This document shows, piece by piece, positions 6,021 to 10,124 of a stretch of 10,124 nt of DNA. Within the stretch, counting starts at the first letter, position 1. Each line of letters opens with the position of its first letter. The stretch spans positions 1 to 10,124 of the forward strand of contig DHRK01000058.1 in the NCBI GenBank assembly GCA_002410325.1. The letters are read 5' to 3'. The position numbers and the translations under genes were made by a program. The notes under the pieces were generated by a model. It was given only the letters and a program-made list of their open reading frames with translations, searched no databases and was not told where the DNA came from. This stretch comes from Syntrophomonas sp. UBA5314 (GTDB lineage: Bacteria > Bacillota > Syntrophomonadia > Syntrophomonadales > Syntrophomonadaceae).

Positions 6021-7964
6021 TTATTCCCAACTCATCCGGTAAATGTCCTGGGCTACCGTCTCGGCCTGAACTACGGCATTGCGTACGTTGCTGACCTGAT
6101 AGGCGTCCCCGATCAGGAAAACCCGGGGATGGAGTTTGTTCAATTCACAGTACAGGTGTTTATCAGGCCTATACCCCACCGCCATAACCACCAGATCTGC
6201 TTCCAGGGCTTCCTGCCGGTATCCCCTTTCTACAATGACCCGGCCTTCTTCAACAGCTACAACCGTGCTGCCGGTCATCTTCACCACTCCCGCCTTATCC
6301 AGTCGGTTCATCATATCCCGCCGGTTCTTTTTCTCCATTTGGCCCGCCAAGACGTCTTCTTTTTCTATTATCGCTACCCGGTTGTCCATTTTTATAAGAT
6401 AATCGGCCGTCTCGCATCCATTGCTTCCACCACCGATAATCACTACCTTCTTATTGGTTATTGGCACCTTATCTTCCAGGATATCGGCCATACTAATAGC
6501 ATTATCCCACTTTATGTCTCCCGTGGGAACCACTGGTTGGGAGCCGGTCGCCACAACCACGTAATCCGGTTCTTCCTGCTGAAGGGTTTGGGCCGTAAAT
6601 TGACAGCCTAATATAATGGGAACCCGGTAGTGCTCAAGCTCTCCCAGCAGGTAGTCGCGATAGCGGGCCAGGCGGTGCTTGTGGGGGGGGCGGCAGGCCA
6701 GGTTAAGCAGCCCCCCGGGTTGGGCGGCTTTTTCATAAACCGTAACCTCAAAACCCAGTTTTTTTAATGATAAAGCAGCCTGCAGGCCAGCCGGGCCGCT
6801 GCCTATTACCGCTACCCTATTTTTGCTGGAAGTGGTTTTTACCGGCATCTGCTGGGCTTCGCGCCCGGTCCAAAAATTAACCGTACAGCGCACGCTTAAG
6901 CCTTTGAAATTGCTTTCGATACAACGGTTGCAAAGCAGGCAGGGCCTGATGCGCTGGTGTTCTCCTTGCTTTACCTTGTTTACCCAATCCGGATCAGCCA
7001 GCAGGCTGCGGCCCAGGAATACGTAGTCGGCCTGATCGCTGGCTATCAACTGGTTGGCAAAAGCCGGGCTGCATAGAATGCCCCCGCTGATCACCGGGAT
7101 CTTCACCCACTTTTTTACTTCCCCGGCCAGGTAGGCCCGCCACCCCTCCCGGTAGGAAGAAGGTTCAATACTGTTCAGCCCGGATTCATAAGTTCCCGAA
7201 GAGCAGTGGATGAGGTTGGCTCCCTCCGCCTCCAGGCGCATGGCAATCTTGACACTCTCCTCCAATTGCAGTCCGCCCGGAACAAAATCATCCATGTTTA
7301 AGCGGACGGAAACGAGCAGCCCCGGCTCAACCTTTTTTATTCCAGCCAGAATATTGACCAGGAAGCGCATGCGGTTCTCGGTGCTGCCTCCGTATTCATC
7401 CCAGCGACGGTTGCTGTGCGGCGACAGAAATTGGTTTATAAGGTAGCCGTGGGCAGCATGCAGCTCGATGCCATCAAATCCAGCCCGGGCGGCATTTCGG
7501 GCTGCTTCTATGTAGGCCTTTTCCAGATGTTTGATTTCATCGGTCCTCAGTTCCCGGGGAACTTCCCTGGTAACCGGGCAGGCCAGCGGAGACGGAGCCA
7601 CCGGCTGTTCCCCGGTGACCTGCGAAGAGGTCTGCCGCCCGGCATGCAGAAGTTGAAGAAAGGCCCCCACACCATGCGCTTTGATCGTTTCGGCCAGATG
7701 TTCCAAGCCTGATATGTAACGCGGCTGGTCTATCCTCAACTGAGTCAAGGTTTCCTTACCCGACGGATGAATACAGGCTGCCTCGACTATTATGATTCCC
7801 ACCCCGCCCCGGGCGCGAGCTTCATAGTAATCGATCAGGCGCTGGCTGACTTCTCCGCTGGCCAATCCGTAAGACACAAGCATGGGAGCCATAACTACAC
7901 GGTTTTTTACCGTCAGGCCTCCAAGCTTGCCTGGTGAAAATAGTGCTGAATACTTGTTCTGCAT
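6021..7964 (-). CDS. FMN/4Fe-4S/FAD ene-reductase (enoate reductase/2,4-dienoyl-CoA reductase family), upstream copy
   Basis: A 647-residue paralogue of the next gene, aligned with it end to end without gaps. Seventeen residues differ in the first 100, and 16 in the last 61. All cofactor sites are intact: H169, H172 and Y174 in the FMN barrel, C342/C345/C348/C360 for the 4Fe-4S cluster, VAVIGSGPAGLQ (384-395) for FAD, KVVIIGGGSNGCETA (506-520) for NAD(P)H and VFLIGDA (615-621). Both copies should therefore be active. The most divergent stretch is about 440-500, between the two dinucleotide folds. It is the first gene of its transcription unit, with an extended -10 promoter near 8000 and a G-rich ribosome binding site four bases before the ATG. 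The gap to the downstream copy is 34 bases, so the two are very probably co-transcribed. The substrate may be a 2-enoate, an enoyl-CoA or another activated alkene. Confidence 0.92.
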   Translation of the reverse strand: MQNKYSALFSPGKLGGLTVKNRVVMAPMLVSYGLASGEVSQRLIDYYEARARGGVGIIIVEAACIHPSGKETLTQLRIDQPRYISGLEHLAETIKAHGVGAFLQLLHAGRQTSSQVTGEQPVAPSPLACPVTREVPRELRTDEIKHLEKAYIEAARNAARAGFDGIELHAAHGYLINQFLSPHSNRRWDEYGGSTENRMRFLVNILAGIKKVEPGLLVSVRLNMDDFVPGGLQLEESVKIAMRLEAEGANLIHCSSGTYESGLNSIEPSSYREGWRAYLAGEVKKWVKIPVISGGILCSPAFANQLIASDQADYVFLGRSLLADPDWVNKVKQGEHQRIRPCLLCNRCIESNFKGLSVRCTVNFWTGREAQQMPVKTTSSKNRVAVIGSGPAGLQAALSLKKLGFEVTVYEKAAQPGGLLNLACRPPHKHRLARYRDYLLGELEHYRVPIILGCQFTAQTLQQEEPDYVVVATGSQPVVPTGDIKWDNAISMADILEDKVPITNKKVVIIGGGSNGCETADYLIKMDNRVAIIEKEDVLAGQMEKKNRRDMMNRLDKAGVVKMTGSTVVAVEEGRVIVERGYRQEALEADLVVMAVGYRPDKHLYCELNKLHPRVFLIGDAYQVSNVRNAVVQAETVAQDIYRMSWE

Positions 7965-7996
7965 AGTGCCCCCCTATATCTCTGTTTTTACTACAA

Positions 7997-8005
7997 ATTA
8001 TAACA
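7997..8005 (-). promoter_or_regulatory. Extended -10 promoter for the ene-reductase/rnhB unit
   Basis: On the minus strand the bases read TGTTATAAT, a perfect extended -10 element (TG, one base, TATAAT). Transcription would start near 7990, giving a leader of about 26 bases before the first ene-reductase. No good -35 box lies at the usual spacing, which is normal for extended -10 promoters. It lies 46 bases beyond the terminator of gctAB, so the two units are separated cleanly. Confidence 0.6.
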
Positions 8006-8050
8006 CAGGATTTTGCCACATTTGGGCGCTCAAGCTTTATCAAGGTTTTC

Positions 8051-8090
8051 AAAAAAAAAGAGGCCTCAAGATCTGTTGTCCTGAGGGCCT
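8051..8090 (-). terminator. Intrinsic terminator of gctAB
   Basis: On the minus strand AGGCC-C-TCA (8090-8082) pairs with TGAGGCCT (8068-8061) in an eight-pair stem with one bulged C and a 13-base loop. After one C the stem is followed by a run of nine T (8059-8051). This is a textbook intrinsic terminator placed 45 bases after the gctB stop. It isolates the CoA-transferase genes from the ene-reductase unit. Confidence 0.9.
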
Positions 8091-8134
8091 TGGAGGGGAA
8101 TGGGGGTTATATTAGACTCGGGGAGGAAACTAAT

Positions 8135-8947
8135 TTAAGGCAGGAATATGCCTTCGGGATCCACCACCTTGTAAAGCAGTTCCAGTTCGCCGTAGGTGGG
8201 TGGCACAGTTTCCCCTTTGCATTTTGATATATTGAGGTCAAAGCTACAGTTGTCCTTGACCTGTTCCGGCGTAAATCCGGGATGGACGGTGTCCAGATAT
8301 ATGACTCCTTCTTCATCAAAGCGGAATACCCCCATATTGGTGATAACCGCGCTGACTCCGCCCCGGTAGTATTTCCCATAAACCTCTTGCTTGGGTACAT
8401 ATTCACCGGACGGCCATTTTCTGATTTTCCAACCCGGAGAAGTAATATAATCTACGTGCTCTTTGAAACGGCGCTTTTCCTGAACCATGATGAAGACCGT
8501 CTTGCGCGCCAGGGCATTTATGTCCGGGTTGCCGCCGCTGCCGGTGAAGCGCTTGCTGGGATTGGCATAATCTCCAACCACAGTGGTGTTGACATTGCCG
8601 TATTTATCTATTTCGGCGCCGCCTAAAAAAGCCAGGTCAACATAGCCGCGATGCAGGTTGCAGTAGAAAGCCTCGGTCAATCCGGCCGCTATGGAAGCAT
8701 TGGTGGCACAGCGGGCATCTCCCACTGAAGTAGGAAGATCTAAGGGTCTTCCGTCGACACTGCCAGCTTCATATATACACACGGAATTGGGAGCGTTGTT
8801 CTTCTGAGCGAGCATGATAGCCAGCATAGGCAAGCCGGTACCAGCGAACACCACGTCGCCGTCGTTAACTTCCCGGGCTGCGGCTACCGCCAGCAGATCG
8901 GCTCCTTTGTATTCGCCCGGTTTTGCGTATTCGTTGGCGTTGCTCAT
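8135..8947 (-). CDS. gctB: Glutaconate-type CoA-transferase, subunit B
   Basis: A 270-residue beta subunit of a class I CoA-transferase, close to the 266 residues usual for GctB. Visible features are the VVFAGTGLP loop (32-40), CIYEAGSVDGRP (57-68) with E60 at the position of the Glu that forms the covalent CoA thioester in GctB, GDARCATNASIAAGL (76-90), and FLGGAEIDKYGNVNTT (107-122), a family signature. The C-terminal part ends with VDPEGIFLP. With subunit A it should move CoA between acyl donors and a carboxylic acid in the cytoplasm. The acid could be glutaconate, a 3-oxoacid or another substrate. Related proteins (IpdAB) act as ring hydrolases rather than transferases, so substrate and even reaction are not certain. 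The ATG overlaps the gctA stop by one base (TAATG), implying coupled translation. Confidence 0.88.
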   Translation of the reverse strand: MSNANEYAKPGEYKGADLLAVAAAREVNDGDVVFAGTGLPMLAIMLAQKNNAPNSVCIYEAGSVDGRPLDLPTSVGDARCATNASIAAGLTEAFYCNLHRGYVDLAFLGGAEIDKYGNVNTTVVGDYANPSKRFTGSGGNPDINALARKTVFIMVQEKRRFKEHVDYITSPGWKIRKWPSGEYVPKQEVYGKYYRGGVSAVITNMGVFRFDEEGVIYLDTVHPGFTPEQVKDNCSFDLNISKCKGETVPPTYGELELLYKVVDPEGIFLP

Positions 8948-9924
8948 TATCTCGACCCCCTTTTCACTCTGGTAGAGTATCCTAGCATGGTATTGGCTCT
9001 CAGTTTATCGAGGCGGGTGATGCCCAATTTAGCCAGGTACTCATCGTAGTCTTTGACCCCGAAGATCCATTCATCGGCCCACTTATTATACCCGTCCTGA
9101 GTCTTGGTCGCGGCATAGAAGGAGCGGATAAAATCAGCGTCAACATCATAGAAGAACTGGGACCCGGTGGGATGCGCTCCCCAGGGGCACTCAACGACGT
9201 AGTCGACCATATAATCAGTGGCCAGGTTGCGGTTGGGATCTCTTCTGAGGAATTCATCGGGAACAATTTCTTCAGCCAGTACTATAACCTTGTCAGCCGC
9301 CCGGATGGCTTCGGCATCGGTATAAGTCTGGGCGTTAACCCGCACAATACCCTTATCGCTGACGGTCTGCGCGTAAACCAATGCCCAGTCGGGGTTGGCA
9401 GCCGGCATCAAGGCTATTTCGCCCATATCAAAGAAGGGGTCGTTGTACATTACATATTTCTGTTTGGGGATCTTGGGATTGGAACCATCGCGTTTTCCAG
9501 CCTTCTTTAACATATCGTATTCAGGATTTAAGATGTCGGTCCCCAGTGAACATGCCGTAGGCAAGAAAGGCAGCCCATAGGCTCCTGCCAGCAAACGGGC
9601 CACTGCCTGGGCATGGCTGTAATCCTCTACAATAAAGCTCTTATTTACCTGAGCGTCGGCTACTCTTTCACCCAGTTTTCCGTACAATTCATGTCCCACC
9701 CAGCAGGACTCCCAAATGCCGATACAACCGCCGCCGGCTAAAACCTCGGTATGGGTTCCGCCGTTGACTTCGAACAGGTGAAGGTTCTTTTTCTGTTGCC
9801 TCACCAGTTCATAAACGAGCGCCATCGGCCGGCGCCAGATGGTGAAACCGCTGAAGGTTAGCATGTCACCATCCTTGATGAGGCTTGCCACCTCTTGGAT
9901 CGTTGCTCTCTGTGCCTTAGCCAT
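8947..9924 (-). CDS. gctA: Glutaconate-type CoA-transferase, subunit A
   Basis: A 325-residue alpha subunit of a class I CoA-transferase, close to the 320 residues of GctA. It shows the N-terminal IKDGDMLTFSGF segment (16-27) that forms part of the CoA-binding loop, LHLFEVNGG (48-56), a long middle region with NPDWALVYAQTVSDKGIVRVN, and the ADKVIVLAEEIVPDEFLRRDP stretch near residues 210-230. The C-terminal tail (WADEWIFGVKDYDEYLAKLG) is typical of the longer Gct-like group. The ATG has a GAGGG ribosome binding site seven bases away. It lies 128 bases downstream of an acyl-CoA dehydrogenase gene, so a pathway for activation and oxidation of a carboxylic acid is the simplest reading. It pairs with gctB, whose start overlaps its stop by one base. 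Confidence 0.88.
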   Translation of the reverse strand: MAKAQRATIQEVASLIKDGDMLTFSGFTIWRRPMALVYELVRQQKKNLHLFEVNGGTHTEVLAGGGCIGIWESCWVGHELYGKLGERVADAQVNKSFIVEDYSHAQAVARLLAGAYGLPFLPTACSLGTDILNPEYDMLKKAGKRDGSNPKIPKQKYVMYNDPFFDMGEIALMPAANPDWALVYAQTVSDKGIVRVNAQTYTDAEAIRAADKVIVLAEEIVPDEFLRRDPNRNLATDYMVDYVVECPWGAHPTGSQFFYDVDADFIRSFYAATKTQDGYNKWADEWIFGVKDYDEYLAKLGITRLDKLRANTMLGYSTRVKRGSR

Positions 9925-10014
9925 TTTATCCCTCCCTCATTTCTTTAGACCTCGCAACTTCTTACCATATATAGCAGCCAACCTATTACAGCTGGATTAC
10001 TATCTGGATATTTG

Positions 10015-10036
10015 GGGGGACTCTGGCGAGTCCCCC
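10015..10036 (-). terminator. GC-rich hairpin between acyl-CoA dehydrogenase and gctA
   Basis: Nine perfect pairs (10015-10023 with 10028-10036) close a tetraloop, GGGGGACTC-GCCA-GAGTCCCCC on the minus strand, 16 bases after the dehydrogenase stop codon. The bases after it on the minus strand (CAAATATCC) are not T-rich, so termination may be partial. It could instead act as an mRNA processing or stabilising element that sets a lower level for gctAB. The rest of the 9925-10052 gap shows no convincing promoter. Confidence 0.45.
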
Positions 10037-10052
10037 AATTTATTTAGGGTTT

Positions 10053-10124
10053 CTAAAAACGGCCAATGGCTTCGCGGCCGATGATCATGCGTTGAATCTG
10101 ATTGGAGCCTTCGTAGATCTGAGT
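10053..10124 (-). CDS. Acyl-CoA dehydrogenase, C-terminal end (partial)
   Basis: The last 23 codons and the stop of a gene that enters from the right edge. The peptide TQIYEGSNQIQRMIIGREAI, ending GRF, is the characteristic C terminus of acyl-CoA dehydrogenases. The YEG Glu is the catalytic base that removes the alpha proton in medium- and short-chain members, and QIQRM with REAI closes the flavin-side helix. This part cannot show chain length or substrate (butyryl-, glutaryl- and other acyl-CoAs are all possible). It is upstream of gctA on the same strand, which suggests a shared acyl-CoA pathway. Confidence 0.85.
   Translation of the reverse strand, partial: TQIYEGSNQIQRMIIGREAIGRF

Noticed and set aside
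3971..6611. Long plus-strand frames opposite the ene-reductases
   Set aside because: They are antisense shadows. The same kind of frame appears opposite both paralogues because the coding strands are similar.
9940..9965. Sigma-54 promoter upstream of gctA (TGGTAAGAAGTTGC on the minus strand)
   Set aside because: Only 9 bases lie between the GG and GC elements instead of the required 10, and the -24 box lacks CAC.

Overview
The window most likely comes from an anaerobic, low-to-mid GC Firmicute of the class Clostridia, of a Desulfotomaculum/Pelotomaculum/Syntrophomonas-like kind. This is an inference. It rests on the rnhB-ylqG-ylqH-yraN gene order, a YlbF/YmcA-family gene, strong AGGAGG-type ribosome binding sites with several TTG starts, and clostridial iron-sulfur flavoenzymes beside acyl-CoA metabolism genes. 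No species can be named from the sequence alone.

Layout. Nearly everything is on the minus strand and is best read from right to left. At the right edge is the 3' end of an acyl-CoA dehydrogenase gene (10053-10124). It is followed by a GC-rich hairpin and a translationally coupled pair for a glutaconate-type CoA-transferase, gctA (8947-9924) and gctB (8135-8947). These end at a clear intrinsic terminator (8051-8090). An extended -10 promoter near 8000 then starts a second minus-strand unit. This unit holds two tandem, gap-free paralogues of a 647-residue FMN/4Fe-4S/FAD ene-reductase (6021-7964 and 4043-5986). It continues, with no terminator that I can see, into rnhB (RNase HII), a FliK-like protein gene, a FlhB C-domain-like gene and yraN (ends at 1116).

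The left part holds the only plus-strand gene, a small ribbon-helix-helix protein (837-1022). It lies behind a roughly 410-base gene-free stretch (423-836) that contains two promoter-like sites and a possible folded RNA. A strong intrinsic terminator (1054-1110) ends this gene just before it meets the convergent yraN. A minus-strand YlbF/YmcA-family gene (72-422) reads away from the same gene-free stretch.

How the parts may work together. The acyl-CoA dehydrogenase and the CoA-transferase look like part of a route that activates a carboxylic acid to its CoA thioester and oxidises it. The two ene-reductases could reduce 2-enoates or related activated C=C bonds nearby in metabolism, but they sit in a separate transcription unit. 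The rnhB-to-yraN genes are a conserved housekeeping cluster whose FliK-like and FlhB-like members have no settled function. I see no mobile element, CRISPR array, tRNA or rRNA, and nothing I can call a new defence or mobile system. The least explained sequence is the 423-836 gene-free stretch. The most notable gene-level feature is the ene-reductase duplication placed directly upstream of rnhB.
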